DNA of 53,686 nt from Clostridia bacterium (GTDB lineage: Bacteria > Bacillota_A > Clostridia > Christensenellales > Aristaeellaceae): assembly GCA_017517815.1 (NCBI GenBank), contig JAFWYA010000048.1:1-53686 (forward strand). Direction: 5' to 3'. Position numbers and translations under genes: made by a program. A model generated the notes under the pieces. It ran no database searches and was not told the origin of the DNA. It saw only the letters and a list, made by a program, of their open reading frames with translations. Each line of letters opens with the position of its first letter. The stretch's first letter is position 1. Of this stretch, positions 1 to 10,616 are shown piece after piece.

Positions 1-260
<260 letters not shown>

Positions 261-440
261 AATCCGTTAAACACCTTTCGGTGCTAAACTCAAGTTATTG
301 ACTGTCGTTTGCGTTTCTTTTATTCTGTATCGTTTTCAAGGTTCGTTGCTCGCGAGCGAGCTTGTACATAATAGCACCCCTTAAAGAGTTTGTCAACACC
401 TTTTTTCAACTTTTTTTGATTTTTTTGAAGTTTTTTTCAA
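261..440 (-). promoter_or_regulatory. rRNA operon promoter and leader
   Basis: Read on the minus strand, TTGACA (391-396) and TATTAT (368-373) are separated by exactly 17 bp, a near-perfect sigma-A promoter. Upstream (397-440) is a run of A- and T-tracts that would act as an UP element. Initiation near 361 gives a leader of about 100 nt before the 16S. The leader holds a small GCACC/GGTGT hairpin near the 16S start and a GCTCGCGAGC palindrome near its own 5' end. The stretch 441-600 is AT-rich with short ATTCGA/TCGAAT inverted repeats and no gene that I can support. Confidence 0.85.
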
Positions 441-612
441 ACCACGAACAATGATTCGTTTTTCTTATTTAAACTCATCGTCTTTTCCCGAACGTTATCA
501 TTCGCTCATTCGATTTTTATTCGAATAATTTCAAAGTCACTTCTTCTCACTTATAATCTTTTTCGATCAATCTTTCTTTTTTTGCCACAGCAACGCTGAT
601 TTTTTTGAATAA

Positions 613-659
613 TTTCAAAAAAGAAAATTCCCCTTCCGCAACAGCGAAAAGGGAATTTC
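613..659 (-). terminator. Terminator of the pyrimidine operon
   Basis: The arms AAATTCCCCTT (625-635) and AAAGGGAATTT (648-658) form a stem directly after the pyrI stop codon. On the minus strand it runs into TTTTCTTTTTT. This is a rho-independent terminator separating the pyr operon from the rRNA promoter. Confidence 0.85.
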
Positions 660-664
660 TGCAC

Positions 665-1081
665 TTATTTGCTCTGTGCTTCACAGTAGAAACAGCGGTA
701 TACCTGCTGTTCCTTGTCCGTCAGCACAAACACATGGTCCAGTTCCTGCTCCACCTGAGTGATACAGCGCGGATTTTTGCATTTGATCACATTGACGATG
801 CGTTGGGGCATATCCGGCTTTCTCTTCTCAACCAGCTTGCCGTCACGGATAATGTTAACAGTAATACCAGGATCAATATACGCCAGCAGATCCACATCCA
901 GCGGAATCTCCTGATCGATTTTGATGATATCCTTGCGGCCCATGTTCTGACTCTTGGCATTTTTGATGATGGCAACAGAGCAGTCCAGATCATCCAGACC
1001 CAGATAATGATAGATCTCCATGCTGCGGCCAGCCTGAATATGGTCGATGACGTAACCGTTCAGGATGCTGTCGATATTCAT
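665..1081 (-). CDS. pyrI: Aspartate carbamoyltransferase regulatory chain
   Basis: The 138-residue regulatory chain of aspartate transcarbamoylase binds nucleotide effectors and holds catalytic trimers together. The N-terminal allosteric domain is followed by the zinc domain, where Cys101, Cys106, Cys130 and Cys133 give the C-x4-C...C-x2-C zinc site. Length and spacing agree with the enterobacterial PyrI family, although the chain is somewhat shorter than the about 153 residues of E. coli. The ATG overlaps the end of pyrB by 4 nt (1078-1081), so the two chains are translationally coupled. This implies an allosteric, probably class B-type holoenzyme. It is the last gene of the operon. Confidence 0.95.
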   Translation of the reverse strand: MNIDSILNGYVIDHIQAGRSMEIYHYLGLDDLDCSVAIIKNAKSQNMGRKDIIKIDQEIPLDVDLLAYIDPGITVNIIRDGKLVEKRKPDMPQRIVNVIKCKNPRCITQVEQELDHVFVLTDKEQQVYRCFYCEAQSK

Positions 1082-1992
1082 GCTTCCACCTCCAGAAGTT
1101 TCAGCAGCAGCGCCTCGCGCATATACTTACCATTGGCCACCTGACGGAAATAGCACGCGCGCGGATCATCATCCACCTTGACGCTAATCTCGTTAACACG
1201 GGGCAGGGGATGCAGCACCGCCAGATCCTTACGGGCCAGCTTCATCTTTTCCACATCAAGGATATAGCTGTCCTTCAGGCGCAGGTACTCCTCCTCGTTA
1301 AAGAAGCGCTCGCGCTGTACGCGGGTCATGTACAGCACATCCAGCGTGCCGATGACGTCCTCCAGCTTTTCAACCTCAACGTAGCTGATACCGTGCTTCT
1401 GCAGGGTCTCCAGCACGTAATCCGGCACGCGCAGCTCCTTGGGGGAGATGAACACAAAGCGGATGGACTTGTAGCGCATCATGGCGTGGATCAGGCTGTG
1501 CACAGTGCGGCCAAACTTCAGGTCGCCGCAGCAGCCGATGACCAGCTGATTCAGACGGCCCTTCTCACGGCGAATGGTGAGCAGGTCTGTCAGGGTCTGG
1601 GTGGGATGATTGTGACCGCCATCGCCGGCGTTGATGATGGGCACAGGGCTCACCATGGCAGCAGCCGTGGGCGCGCCCTCACGGGGATGGCGCATGGCGA
1701 TCACATCGGCATAGCAGCCGACGGTGCGTACAGTGTCGCCCACGCTTTCTCCCTTGGCAGCAGAAGAGCTCTTTGCCTCGGAGAATCCCAGCACATTGCC
1801 GCCCAGTTCCATCATGGCAGCCTCAAAGCTCAGACGGGTACGGGTGGAGGGCTCAAAAAACAGGGTGGCCAACTTTTTGCCACGCAGGCATTCAGCATAC
1901 TTTTTGGGGTTGGCGATAATATCTTCCGCCGTATCCATCAGCTCGTCGATCTCGCTGGTGGTCAGGTCGCGGATGTCAAGCAGATGTCTCAT
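1078..1992 (-). CDS. pyrB: Aspartate carbamoyltransferase catalytic chain
   Basis: This enzyme condenses carbamoyl phosphate with L-aspartate to N-carbamoyl-L-aspartate, the committed step of pyrimidine synthesis, in the cytoplasm. The chain has 304 residues, normal for the family. The carbamoyl-phosphate loop is STRTR at residues 49-53, and the HPTQTL motif is at 129-134. It overlaps pyrE upstream and pyrI downstream by 4 nt each, consistent with one polycistronic transcript. The product should assemble with PyrI rather than act as a bare trimer as in Bacillus. Confidence 0.97.
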   Translation of the reverse strand: MRHLLDIRDLTTSEIDELMDTAEDIIANPKKYAECLRGKKLATLFFEPSTRTRLSFEAAMMELGGNVLGFSEAKSSSAAKGESVGDTVRTVGCYADVIAMRHPREGAPTAAAMVSPVPIINAGDGGHNHPTQTLTDLLTIRREKGRLNQLVIGCCGDLKFGRTVHSLIHAMMRYKSIRFVFISPKELRVPDYVLETLQKHGISYVEVEKLEDVIGTLDVLYMTRVQRERFFNEEEYLRLKDSYILDVEKMKLARKDLAVLHPLPRVNEISVKVDDDPRACYFRQVANGKYMREALLLKLLEVEA

Positions 1993-2645
1993 GCCTTCGC
2001 TCCATTCACAGCCAGATAGTTCCTGATACGCTGCACATTCTCGGCGTTCTTTTCATCTTCTTCAAGGTACTCGATGATGTCATAGACATCCACCACGGAG
2101 TAGACCGGGAAACCAAACTGTTCCTCGATCTCCTGCATGGCGCCCTTTTCGGTCTGACCCTTTTCCTTGCGATCCACCATGATGAAGGTGGCAATCACCT
2201 TGGTGTCTTCTACATGGCTGAGAATTTCCATGCTCTCGCGGATGGCAGTGCCGGCGGTGATCACGTCCTCAATGATGACGATCTCTTCGCCTGCCTGGGG
2301 AACATAGCCCACAAAGCTGCCGCCTTCGCCATGGTCCTTAACCTCCTTGCGGTTAAAGAAGAAGGGGACGTCAAGGCCGCTGCGGCTCAGGGCAACCGCG
2401 GCGGAGATGGACAGGGGGATGCCCTTGTAGGCAGGTCCGTAGAGAACCGCTTCCTTCTTGCCCAGCTTGTCAAAATAGGCCTTGGCGTAGAACTCGCCCA
2501 TCTTGGTGATCTGGTCGCCCGTCTTGATCATGCCAGCATTGATGAAATAAGGAATCTTGCGGCCGGACTTGGCAGTGAAATCGCCAAACTTGAGTACGCC
2601 CGCGCCCTCAAGGAACTGAATAAACTCTCTCTTGTAAGCTTCCAT
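1989..2645 (-). CDS. pyrE: Orotate phosphoribosyltransferase
   Basis: It transfers the phosphoribosyl group of PRPP to orotate, giving OMP. The protein has 218 residues with the flexible catalytic loop [10 protein letters not shown] (100-109) and the PRPP-binding signature around residues 123-134 ([11 protein letters not shown]). The start ATG has an AAGGAGA box upstream in the 26-nt gap after pyrF. It is followed by pyrB with a 4-nt overlap. It is an ordinary member of the family and supplies the substrate of PyrF, encoded just upstream. Confidence 0.97.
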   Translation of the reverse strand: MEAYKREFIQFLEGAGVLKFGDFTAKSGRKIPYFINAGMIKTGDQITKMGEFYAKAYFDKLGKKEAVLYGPAYKGIPLSISAAVALSRSGLDVPFFFNRKEVKDHGEGGSFVGYVPQAGEEIVIIEDVITAGTAIRESMEILSHVEDTKVIATFIMVDRKEKGQTEKGAMQEIEEQFGFPVYSVVDVYDIIEYLEEDEKNAENVQRIRNYLAVNGAKA

Positions 2646-2671
2646 GGTAATGGTCTCCTTTCGCTATCAGC

Positions 2672-3379
2672 TTAACCCAAAAACTCTTCTACGCAGCGGC
2701 GGTAGGCAGCAACAGGATCGGCAGCCTGGGTGATGGGGCGGCCAACGACGATGTAGTCGCTGCCGCCAACGCGGGCCTTTTCGGGGGTCATAACGCGGAC
2801 CTGATCGCCCACGTCGCCGTCAGCAAAACGGATGCCGGGGGTGACGGTGGCGAACTCAGCGCCGCAGGCTTCCTTGACCAAAGCAGCCTCAAGGGGAGAG
2901 CAGACCACGCCGTCCAGACCGGCTTCCTGAGCGTTCTGGGCGTACTTTTTGACGGTTTCAGGCATGGTGGCGTTGATGAGCAGTTCCTTCTGCATGCGCT
3001 CCTCGCTGGTGGAGGTGAGCTGGGTCACAGCCAGCAGCATGGGGCGGGTGCCGTCCTCGCGGGTCAGGCCCTCGACAGCGGCCTTCATCATGTCGATGGT
3101 GCCGGCGGCGTGCAGGTTGGTCATGTCAACGTCCAGATTGCGCAGGACGGACATGGCGCGCTTGACGGTGTTGGGGATGTCGTGCAGCTTCAGATCCAGG
3201 AAGATCTTGTGGCCACGGGCTTTGATTTCACGCACGATCTGGGGACCGGCGGCGTAGTACAGCTCCATGCCAATCTTCACAAAGGGCTTGCGCTCTTCGT
3301 TTTCAAACTTGGCGAGGAACTCATAGACGGCCTCAGCACTGGGGAAGTCCAAAGCAATAATCACATCTCCGCGGTTCAT
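2672..3379 (-). CDS. pyrF: Orotidine 5'-phosphate decarboxylase
   Basis: It decarboxylates OMP to UMP, the last step of the pathway. The chain of 235 residues is a TIM barrel of the type I family. The catalytic D-x-K-x-x-D-I-P-N array is Asp62, Lys64 and Asp67, and a VTPGIR phosphate-binding segment lies near residue 180. The ATG overlaps the pyrD stop by 4 nt (3376-3379). No unusual features were noticed. Confidence 0.97.
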   Translation of the reverse strand: MNRGDVIIALDFPSAEAVYEFLAKFENEERKPFVKIGMELYYAAGPQIVREIKARGHKIFLDLKLHDIPNTVKRAMSVLRNLDVDMTNLHAAGTIDMMKAAVEGLTREDGTRPMLLAVTQLTSTSEERMQKELLINATMPETVKKYAQNAQEAGLDGVVCSPLEAALVKEACGAEFATVTPGIRFADGDVGDQVRVMTPEKARVGGSDYIVVGRPITQAADPVAAYRRCVEEFLG

Positions 3380-4290
3380 TTCCAGGCACCTCCGATAATT
3401 TCTTCAAGACTGTTGATGTGGTACTTTTGCATCACTTCAGGCAGTTCATTGATGATTTTGGGACACACATAGGGGTCAACCAGATTCTGTGCGCCGATCT
3501 GCACAGCAGTGGCGCCGGCGAGCATCATCTCGATCACGTCTTCAGCGGTCGCCACGCCGCCCATGCCGATGATGGGAATGTTCACAGCGCGCGCCACCTG
3601 ATACACCATGCGCACAGCCACCGGGAAGATAGCGGGGCCGGAGAAGCCGCCCATGGTGTTGGCAATAACAGGTTTTTTGGTTTTGAGATCAATGCGCATG
3701 CCAAGCATGGTGTTGATCAGGCTCAGGCCGTCGGCACCGGCGTCTTCGCAGGCTTTGGCCACCGCCACGATGTCGGTGACATTGGGGCTGAGCTTGATAT
3801 AAACGGGCTTGGTGGTCACAGTCTTGACCGCTTTGGTCACAGCCGCAGCGTTCTCCGGGCTGGTACCGAAGGCCATGCCGCCGCCATGCACGTTGGGGCA
3901 GGACACGTTGACCTCGATAATTCCCACCTGATCCTCCTTGTCGATCAGGCGGCAGCACTCCACATATTCCTCGATGGAAAAGCCGGAAATGTTGGCCACG
4001 ACTTTCTTGTGGAAATACTTTTTCATTTCAGGCAGTTCATGCTCGATCACATGATGGATGCCGGGGTTCTGCAGGCCCACGGCGTTGATCATGCCGGCAG
4101 TGCACTCCGCGATACGCGGGGTGGGGTTGCCGAAACGGGGCTCAAGGGTGGTGCCCTTGAAGGAGAAAGAACCCAGCATGTTGATATCCCACAGCTCGGA
4201 AAACTCCTTGCCGTAGCCGAAGGTGCCGCTGGCAGGGATGAGGGGATTGTCCAGCGTCCAGCCGGAAAGGGTGACCTTGGTGCTTACCAT
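3376..4290 (-). CDS. pyrD: Dihydroorotate dehydrogenase B (NAD+), catalytic subunit
   Basis: This FMN enzyme oxidises dihydroorotate to orotate and pairs with the PyrK electron-transfer subunit, so it is the class 1B enzyme that uses NAD+. I chose the ATG at 4290, which overlaps the pyrK stop by 7 nt. A longer frame to 4374 would have to lie inside pyrK. The protein has 304 residues. Cys131 in NVSCPNV is the catalytic base typical of class 1 enzymes. FMN-binding segments GMGG and GA-x2-VQIG are present near the C-terminus. Confidence 0.96.
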   Translation of the reverse strand: MVSTKVTLSGWTLDNPLIPASGTFGYGKEFSELWDINMLGSFSFKGTTLEPRFGNPTPRIAECTAGMINAVGLQNPGIHHVIEHELPEMKKYFHKKVVANISGFSIEEYVECCRLIDKEDQVGIIEVNVSCPNVHGGGMAFGTSPENAAAVTKAVKTVTTKPVYIKLSPNVTDIVAVAKACEDAGADGLSLINTMLGMRIDLKTKKPVIANTMGGFSGPAIFPVAVRMVYQVARAVNIPIIGMGGVATAEDVIEMMLAGATAVQIGAQNLVDPYVCPKIINELPEVMQKYHINSLEEIIGGAWK

Positions 4291-5021
4291 ATGATCTCCT
4301 CCTTCACCAGCACAGGGCCGTCCTTGCAGATGCGCTTGTTGCCGTACTTGGTCTTGCAGGAGCAGCCCATGCACACGCCAAAGCCGCAGGCCATACGCTC
4401 CTCAAAGCTGAACTGTCCGGATACGCCCTGCTCGTCTATCACCTTGTAAATGGCCTTGAACATAGGTTCCGGACCACAGGTGTACACATAGTCGTAGCTG
4501 CCGTTCATGGCAGCGGTCACAAAGCCCTTCACACCCATGCTGCCGTCCACGGTGGTGACGGTCACTTCCACGCCCAGTGCTTCGAACTCATCCTTCCAGA
4601 AGACCTCGCTGGCGGTGTTAAAACCCAGCACCACAGAGGGCTTTTTGCCAGCCTTGATCAGTTCCTTGCACAGGCCGTACATGGGCGGTACGCCCACGCC
4701 GCCGCCGATGAGCAGAGGCGCTTCTTCACTGCCGCTTACATCAAAACCGTTGCCAAGGCCTACCAGCAGATCAAGCTCCTGGCCGGGCTGCATGTCGGTC
4801 ATGGCTTCTGTGCCGTGGCCGACGACCTTGTAGATCAAATCCAGCGTGCCGTTTTCGCCCGCCTGCCAGTCGCAGATGGAGATGGGGCGGCGCAGATAGA
4901 AACCAGGAAGCTGAATCTGCACAAACTGGCCGGGTTTGGTAACAGCCGTGGTATCGCCCGTCAGCTGCATATGGTATACGTTGGAGGTCAGAGCGCGCTG
5001 GCTCTGAAGAACAAACTTCAT
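4284..5021 (-). CDS. pyrK: Dihydroorotate dehydrogenase B, electron-transfer subunit
   Basis: PyrK carries FAD and a [2Fe-2S] cluster and passes electrons from PyrD to NAD+. The 245-residue chain has the FAD motif RRPISI (44-49), the nucleotide-binding glycine run GGGVGVPPM (106-114) and cluster ligands Cys212, Cys217, Cys220 and Cys232. I prefer the ATG at 5021 over a GTG at 5030, because the AAGGAGA box is about 10 nt from the ATG but only about 2 nt from the GTG. It lies between carB and pyrD in the operon. Confidence 0.95.
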   Translation of the reverse strand: MKFVLQSQRALTSNVYHMQLTGDTTAVTKPGQFVQIQLPGFYLRRPISICDWQAGENGTLDLIYKVVGHGTEAMTDMQPGQELDLLVGLGNGFDVSGSEEAPLLIGGGVGVPPMYGLCKELIKAGKKPSVVLGFNTASEVFWKDEFEALGVEVTVTTVDGSMGVKGFVTAAMNGSYDYVYTCGPEPMFKAIYKVIDEQGVSGQFSFEERMACGFGVCMGCSCKTKYGNKRICKDGPVLVKEEIIW

Positions 5022-5036
5022 AATCGACACGTCTCC

Positions 5037-8000
5037 TTAGCTGTCAATCGTGGAGATGCACAGGGTGATCTCCTCCAGTACATCCAGCAGTACGCGCACC
5101 GTATCCAGCGCAGTGAACATAGTCACGTTGTTTTCCACAGCGCAGCGGCGGATCTCAGCGCCGTCGCTGGCGTGGGAACCCGCAGCCTCGCGGGTGTTGA
5201 TGACGTAGTTCACATGGCCCTGGCGAATGGAGTTAAGGATCTCTTCGCTGCCCGCGCTGATCTTCTGGCGGGTACGGGTGCGGATGCCATGCTTCTTGAG
5301 GAAGTCGGCAGTGCCATGGGTAGCCTCGATGTTGAAGCCCAGGTCGTAGAAACGGCGGATAAGCGGCAGCGCCTCTTCCTTGTCGCAGTCGGCGATGGTG
5401 GCGAACAGTGTGCCGTAGTTGGCCATTCTCATACCGGAGGACTGCATGGCCTTGTAAAGAGCGCGGGTGAGGCTCTTGTCATAGCCGATGGCCTCGCCGG
5501 TGGACTTCATTTCAGGCGTGAGGTAAGCGTCCATGCCGCGCAGCTTGGAGAAGCTGAACGCAGGCGCCTTAACGTACCACTTTTCCTTCTGCGGGGCCAT
5601 CACGTCGGTGATGCCCTGCTCGCGCAGGCTCTGGCCCAGCATCACCTTGGTGGCGATGTCAGCCAGCGGCACGCCGGTGGCCTTGCTCAGGAAGGGCACG
5701 GTGCGGCTGGAGCGCGGGTTGACTTCGATGACAAAGACGTTTTCGTCCTTGTCGACGATGAACTGGATGTTGTACAGGCCCACAATACCGATGCCCAGAC
5801 CCAAACGCACAGTGTAGTCAATAATGGTCTGGCGGGCTTTTTCGCTCACAGAGAAGGTCGGGTACACGCTGATGGAGTCGCCGGAGTGCACGCCGGTGCG
5901 CTCGACATGTTCCATGATGCCGGGGATAAAGACGTTCTCGCCGTCGCACACCGCGTCAGTTTCCAGCTCCTTACCGGTGATGTAGTGGTCAACCAGCACG
6001 GGCTGATCCTCGCTGACCAGAACGGCCGTCTTGAGATAGTGGCGCAGGGCCTCTTCATCCGGCACAATCTGCATGGCGCGGCCGCCCAGCACGTAGCTGG
6101 GACGCACCAGCACCGGGTAACCAATACGGGCAGCCACTTCCACGCCCTTTTCGATATCGGTCACGGCTTCGCCGTTGGGCTGGGGAATGGCCAGCTCCTC
6201 CATGATCTTTTCAAAGGCGTCGCGGTTTTCAGCACGGGTGATGGCTTCCACGTCGGTGCCGATGATCTTCACGCCCATGTCATGCAGGCGGTCGGCCAGG
6301 TTGATGGCGGTCTGGCCGCCCAGGCTGACCACCACGCCCTCAGGATTTTCCAGCGTGATGATGTTCATGACATCTTCCACCGTCAGGGGCTCGAAATAGA
6401 GCTTGTCCGAGGTGGTGTAGTCAGTGGAAACCGTTTCGGGGTTGTTATTGATGATAATGGCTTCGTAGCCCATGCGGCGGATGGTCCAGATAGCATGCAC
6501 AGTGGAGTAGTCAAATTCTACGCCCTGGCCGATGCGGATGGGACCGGAGCCCAGCACGATGACCTTCTTGCGGTCAGAAATGATGGATTCGTTTTCATCC
6601 TCATAGGTGGAGTAGAGGTAAGGCACGTAGCTCTTGAATTCACCGGCGCAGGTATCGATGGTCTTGTACACCGGGCGGATGCCGTTGTCAAAGCGCAGGC
6701 GCACGATTTCTTTTTCAGTTTTGCCCCACACCTGACCGATGTACTTGTCGCCAAAGCCCATGCGCTTGGCCTGTTTAAGTACCTGCAGATCCATGGGAGC
6801 AGCCTTGACCACCGCTTCCATTTCGACGATGTTGCGGATCTTGTCCAGGAAGAACATGTCGATCCTGGTGTGGTCGTAGATGAGGCCAAGGTCGATACCG
6901 TTGCGGATGAGCTGGGCGATGGCGTAGAGGCGGTCGTCGGTGCCTTCGCGGATATAATCCAGCAGCTGGTCGTTGTTCCAGTTGTCAAACTTGGCGCTGT
7001 GGATGTGGCACACGCCGGTCTCCAGCGAGCGCACGCCCTTAAGCAGCGCCTCTTCCAGCGTGCGGCCGATGGACATCACTTCGCCCGTAGCCTTCATCTG
7101 CGTGGACAGCTTGTTGCTGGCGCCTTCCAGCTTATCGAAGGGGAAGCGGGCCAGCTTGGCCACTACATAGTCCAGCGCAGGCTCGAAGCAGGCGGGGGTG
7201 GATGCCAGCTGGATCTCTTCCAGATGCATGCCCACGGCCACCTTGGCGGTAACGCGCGCGATGGGGAAGCCGCTGGCCTTGGACGCAAGCGCAGAGGAAC
7301 GGCTGACGCGCGGGTTGATCTCGATCAGATAGTACTGGAAGGAGTAGGGATCCAGCGCGAACTGCACGTTGCAGCCGCCGGCGATCTTCAGCGCGCGGAT
7401 GATCTTGATCGCGCTGTCACGCAGCATGCTGCACTCCTTGAGCGTCAGCGTCTGCGCAGGCGCGACAACGATAGAGTCGCCGGTGTGGATGCCCACGGGA
7501 TCGATGTTTTCCATGGAGCAGATGGAGATGGCGGTGTCATTGGCATCGCGCATGACCTCAAACTCGATTTCCTTATAGCCCTTGATGCTCTTTTCCACCA
7601 GCACCTGATGCACAGGCGACAGCTTCAGCGCATTCTTGAGCAGTTCTTCCATTTCTTCGGGGTTATCAGCAAAGCCGCCGCCGGTGCCGCCCAGCGTGAA
7701 TGCAGGACGCAGCACCACGGGATAGCCGATCTCCTCAGCCGCCCTGAAGCCCTCTTCCATGGTGGTGGCAATGAGGGAAGGCAGCACAGGCTCGCCCAGC
7801 TCCTCGCACAGCTCCTTGAACTTTTCACGGTCCTCAGCGCGGTCGATGCTTTCAAAGCTGGTGCCCAGAATTTCAACCTGGCACTCATCCAGCACGCCCT
7901 TGCGCTGCAGCTGCATGGCCAGGTTCAGACCAGTCTGGCCGCCCAGGCCGGGCAGGATGGCGTCGGGGCGCTCATAACGCAGGATCTTGGCCAGGTATTC

Positions 8001-8213
8001 CAGCGTGAGGGGCTCCATGTATACTTTATCGGCGATGTCGGTGTCGGTCATGATGGTAGCCGGGTTTGAGTTGACGAGAATGACCTCATAGCCTTCCTCG
8101 CGCAGGGCCAGACAGGCCTGCGTGCCGGCGTAGTCAAATTCGGCGGCCTGGCCGATGACGATGGGGCCGGAACCAATGACCAGAATGCGGTGGATATCTG
8201 TACGCTTAGGCAT
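5037..8213 (-). CDS. carB: Carbamoyl-phosphate synthase large chain
   Basis: The large chain makes carbamoyl phosphate from bicarbonate, ammonia and two ATP. At 1058 residues it has the complete duplicated architecture: an N-terminal carboxyphosphate half (opening with a GSGPIVIGQ dinucleotide-like motif), a second ATP-grasp half starting near residue 550 (GSGPIRIGQ), and a C-terminal MGS-like allosteric domain from about 930. The start overlaps the carA stop by 8 nt, so the two subunits are coupled. The large chain itself looks intact, which matters because its partner CarA has an abnormal glutaminase site. Confidence 0.97.
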   Translation of the reverse strand: MPKRTDIHRILVIGSGPIVIGQAAEFDYAGTQACLALREEGYEVILVNSNPATIMTDTDIADKVYMEPLTLEYLAKILRYERPDAILPGLGGQTGLNLAMQLQRKGVLDECQVEILGTSFESIDRAEDREKFKELCEELGEPVLPSLIATTMEEGFRAAEEIGYPVVLRPAFTLGGTGGGFADNPEEMEELLKNALKLSPVHQVLVEKSIKGYKEIEFEVMRDANDTAISICSMENIDPVGIHTGDSIVVAPAQTLTLKECSMLRDSAIKIIRALKIAGGCNVQFALDPYSFQYYLIEINPRVSRSSALASKASGFPIARVTAKVAVGMHLEEIQLASTPACFEPALDYVVAKLARFPFDKLEGASNKLSTQMKATGEVMSIGRTLEEALLKGVRSLETGVCHIHSAKFDNWNNDQLLDYIREGTDDRLYAIAQLIRNGIDLGLIYDHTRIDMFFLDKIRNIVEMEAVVKAAPMDLQVLKQAKRMGFGDKYIGQVWGKTEKEIVRLRFDNGIRPVYKTIDTCAGEFKSYVPYLYSTYEDENESIISDRKKVIVLGSGPIRIGQGVEFDYSTVHAIWTIRRMGYEAIIINNNPETVSTDYTTSDKLYFEPLTVEDVMNIITLENPEGVVVSLGGQTAINLADRLHDMGVKIIGTDVEAITRAENRDAFEKIMEELAIPQPNGEAVTDIEKGVEVAARIGYPVLVRPSYVLGGRAMQIVPDEEALRHYLKTAVLVSEDQPVLVDHYITGKELETDAVCDGENVFIPGIMEHVERTGVHSGDSISVYPTFSVSEKARQTIIDYTVRLGLGIGIVGLYNIQFIVDKDENVFVIEVNPRSSRTVPFLSKATGVPLADIATKVMLGQSLREQGITDVMAPQKEKWYVKAPAFSFSKLRGMDAYLTPEMKSTGEAIGYDKSLTRALYKAMQSSGMRMANYGTLFATIADCDKEEALPLIRRFYDLGFNIEATHGTADFLKKHGIRTRTRQKISAGSEEILNSIRQGHVNYVINTREAAGSHASDGAEIRRCAVENNVTMFTALDTVRVLLDVLEEITLCISTIDS

Positions 8214-9288
8214 TGCGCTTCGCCTCCTCCATCATCTTGACAAACTGCTTGTAGGGCTTTTCATCTGTGGGGGCATACTGCAGGCTGAACATGTTGTCTT
8301 CCCAGCAGGCCAGGCCCTCGATGGTGCCGTCGATCACGTTGCGGTGGGTAACCGTCAGGCCGGTGCCCTGCAGCGAAGCCTCGGCTACTACGTAGCTGCG
8401 GTTCTGGCGCGGGATTTCAAGACGTCCGTTCTCCAGCACACGCACGGGCTGGTTAGCGCCGTAACGGCCGCACTTGAGCTTCATGGTCTTGGCGCCGCAG
8501 GCCAGCGCCATCAGCTCATGGCCAAGGCACACGCCAAACATCGGCAGCCTGCCGCGAAGAGCTGCCACGGTTTCGATCACCTCGGGCACATCAGCGGGAT
8601 TGCCGGGGCCGTCGGAAATATACAGGCCGTCGGCCTTGCAGGAGAGGATCTCCTCGGCGGAGGTGTTGTAGGGCACGACCGTCACATTGCAGCCCACGCT
8701 GTTGAGGCCCTTGATGAGGCTCTGCTTGATGCCGCAGTCGATGGCCACCACGCTGTAGCGCGGGTTGGGCGTACGGGCGTAACTCTTCTTTTTGCAGCTG
8801 ACACGGCGCACGCTGTTATGAGGGGCTTCATAGGAGCGAATACGTTCCAGCGCCTCCTTCAGCGGAAGATCAGCATCGCAGATCAGGGCGACCATGCTTC
8901 CCTCGTCGCGGATGATGCGGGTGATCATGCGGGTATCCACGCCGCTGAGGCCGGGCACATTGCTTTCCTCCAGCAGTTCAGACAGGGTCTTGGTATAGCG
9001 GAAGTTGGAGGGCTCGTCGCAGTATTCGCGCACCACCATGCCGCTGAGGGTGGGCACGCGGGTCTCGCTGTCCTCGTCGTTGATGCCGTAGTTGCCGATG
9101 AGGGGATAGGTCATCATCACGATCTGGTCGGCATAGCCGGGATCGGTCACGATCTCCTGATAGCCCACCATCGAAGTGTTGAATACCAGTTCGCACAGCG
9201 CGTCGCTGTCCGCGCCAAAGCCGTCGCCGTAGAACTCAGCGCCGTTTGCAAGCACCAGCTTGCGCTGCTTTGTTACTTTTTCTGCCAT
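8206..9288 (-). CDS. carA: Carbamoyl-phosphate synthase small chain, with degenerate glutaminase site
   Basis: The small chain normally hydrolyses glutamine and feeds ammonia to CarB. The protein has 360 residues from the ATG at 9288, which has GGAGGCGAGG upstream and overlaps the pyrC end by 16 nt. The N-terminal CPSase domain and the C-terminal class I amidotransferase domain are both present. The nucleophile Cys254 in FGVCLGHE is kept. The usual Gln after the GH is Glu258. The region where the family has His-Pro-Glu reads QYAPTDEKP, putting Ala339 and Thr341 in place of the triad His and Glu. The usual NHPV reads NQPV. The C-terminal tail is also short. Identity is certain from context; glutaminase activity is doubtful, and free ammonia may be the nitrogen donor. 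Confidence 0.93.
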   Translation of the reverse strand: MAEKVTKQRKLVLANGAEFYGDGFGADSDALCELVFNTSMVGYQEIVTDPGYADQIVMMTYPLIGNYGINDEDSETRVPTLSGMVVREYCDEPSNFRYTKTLSELLEESNVPGLSGVDTRMITRIIRDEGSMVALICDADLPLKEALERIRSYEAPHNSVRRVSCKKKSYARTPNPRYSVVAIDCGIKQSLIKGLNSVGCNVTVVPYNTSAEEILSCKADGLYISDGPGNPADVPEVIETVAALRGRLPMFGVCLGHELMALACGAKTMKLKCGRYGANQPVRVLENGRLEIPRQNRSYVVAEASLQGTGLTVTHRNVIDGTIEGLACWEDNMFSLQYAPTDEKPYKQFVKMMEEAKRNA

Positions 9289-10490
9289 ACTGCCTCGCCT
9301 CCTACAGAAGTATAGATGCAATCGCCCTGAAGCTGCCAGCCCGCAAACGGGGTGGCATGACCCATGCTGACAAAGGTATCAGGGTCGACGGTAAAAGTCT
9401 CGTCCAGATCAAACACCGCAAAATCGCCTTCGTTTTCCGGAATGCCAAAGCGCCTGCGCGGGTTGTCCGTCAGCGCCCTGAGGATCACTTCCAGCGGAAC
9501 CTTGCCGGTTTTGACCAGCTTGGTATACAGCACCGCAAAAGCGGTTTCCAGACCCACCACGCCCATCAGGCTCTTTTCCAGCCCGCGGCTCTTTTCCTCC
9601 GCAGAGTGGGGAGCGTGGTCGGTGGCGATCATATCCACCGTGCCGTCCAGCAATCCTGCCACCAGCGCATCGCGGTCCTCTGCCGAGCGGATGGGCGGGT
9701 TCATCTTGAAACGGCCGTCCTCCTGCAGGTCCATATCGCACATGGTCAGGTAGTGCGGCCCGGTTTCGCAGGTCACGTCCAGCCCTTCAGCCTTGGCCCT
9801 GCGGATCAGCTCCACCGTTTCTTTGGTGCTGACGTGGCACACATGATAGCGGCAGCCGGTCTCGCGCACCAGTTCAAGGTCGCGCTCCACCTGTTTCCAC
9901 TCACTTTCGGAGCAGATGCCGCGATGGCCGTGCAGTCTTGCATATTCGCCGTCGTGGATATAGCCGCCGTGAAGCAGGCTTTCATCCTCGCAGTGCGCCA
10001 CGATAATGCCGCCGATGGCCTTCACGCGTTTCATGGCCTCGCGCATGGTGTCGGTATCCTGCACGCCCTTGCCGTCGTCGGAAAAGCCTGCCACATAGGG
10101 CAGCATCTGCGCATAGTCGCACAGCTCGCCGCGGCCCTTCTGGCCCATGGTGATGCATCCGTAGGGCAGTACCCATACCTCAGCATTCTGCTCAATCAGG
10201 TCCAGCTGCTGCTGCAGATGTTCCATGCAGTCTGGCGCAGGATTCAGGTTGGGCATGGCGCACACGGCGGTATAGCCGCCCCTTGCCGCCGCCCGGGTGC
10301 CAGTGGCGATGGTTTCTTTATAAAAAAATCCCGGTTCCCGAAGATGCACATGAACATCAACAAGACCCGGTACAATCAAAAGAACATGCCCCGAAGGGAC
10401 AACACCGCCGCTGGACAAAAAGGAAAAATCGACACTGCCGCTCTGCGCTTCGCCGAGGCGGCCATTGCGGTATACCAACGCACGATTCAT
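9273..10490 (-). CDS. pyrC: Dihydroorotase
   Basis: It cyclises carbamoyl aspartate to dihydroorotate in the cytoplasm. It is a class I dihydroorotase of about 405 residues. The metal motif DVHVHLREPG sits near the start, AHCED in the middle, and TDHAPH with a following acidic segment near residue 300. The ATG at 10490 is preceded by AAAGGGGAA about 13 nt upstream; a GTG at 10496 would have a more usual spacing and cannot be excluded. It is the first gene of the operon, 45 nt below the inferred transcription start. The frame stays open further upstream, but the promoter makes that extension untranslated. Confidence 0.94.
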   Translation of the reverse strand: MNRALVYRNGRLGEAQSGSVDFSFLSSGGVVPSGHVLLIVPGLVDVHVHLREPGFFYKETIATGTRAAARGGYTAVCAMPNLNPAPDCMEHLQQQLDLIEQNAEVWVLPYGCITMGQKGRGELCDYAQMLPYVAGFSDDGKGVQDTDTMREAMKRVKAIGGIIVAHCEDESLLHGGYIHDGEYARLHGHRGICSESEWKQVERDLELVRETGCRYHVCHVSTKETVELIRRAKAEGLDVTCETGPHYLTMCDMDLQEDGRFKMNPPIRSAEDRDALVAGLLDGTVDMIATDHAPHSAEEKSRGLEKSLMGVVGLETAFAVLYTKLVKTGKVPLEVILRALTDNPRRRFGIPENEGDFAVFDLDETFTVDPDTFVSMGHATPFAGWQLQGDCIYTSVGGEAVWQKK

Positions 10491-10542
10491 CAGCACTGGC
10501 ACGTTCCCCTTTCCGTCGAAAATTGGGATTTTCCAATCGATA

Positions 10543-10571
10543 ATTATATATGAACGTACAATTTCTGTCAA
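10543..10571 (-). promoter_or_regulatory. Promoter of the pyrimidine operon
   Basis: On the minus strand, TTGACA (10566-10571) and TATAAT (10543-10548) are 17 bp apart, a consensus sigma-A promoter about 50 nt before pyrC. The leader is only about 45 nt, with one small ATTGG/CCAAT hairpin. That is too short for a PyrR-type antiterminator/terminator arrangement, and no pyrR is in the window. Confidence 0.85.
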
Positions 10572-10574
10572 GTA

Positions 10575-10613
10575 TTTTCCCTGCCGCCAACGTTTTGCCA
10601 GCGGCAGGGAAAA
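10575..10613. repeat. 13-bp inverted repeat between the GHL6-like gene and the pyr promoter
   Basis: The arms TTTTCCCTGCCGC (10575-10587) and GCGGCAGGGAAAA (10601-10613) are perfectly complementary around a 13-nt loop. The repeat lies just after the stop codon of the upstream gene and 4 bp from the -35 box of the pyr promoter. On neither strand is it followed by a U-tract, so it is not a textbook terminator. It may end the upstream transcript all the same, or bind a protein. Confidence 0.6.
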
Positions 10614-10616
10614 CAT

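Noticed and set aside
4815..8069. A 1084-codon open frame on the plus strand opposite carB
   Set aside because: It is the antisense shadow of carB with the same His/Val/Gln/Asp-rich composition and no ribosome site.
10491..10542. PyrR-binding attenuator in the pyr leader
   Set aside because: The leader is about 45 nt and has only a small hairpin, without a terminator or anti-terminator pair.
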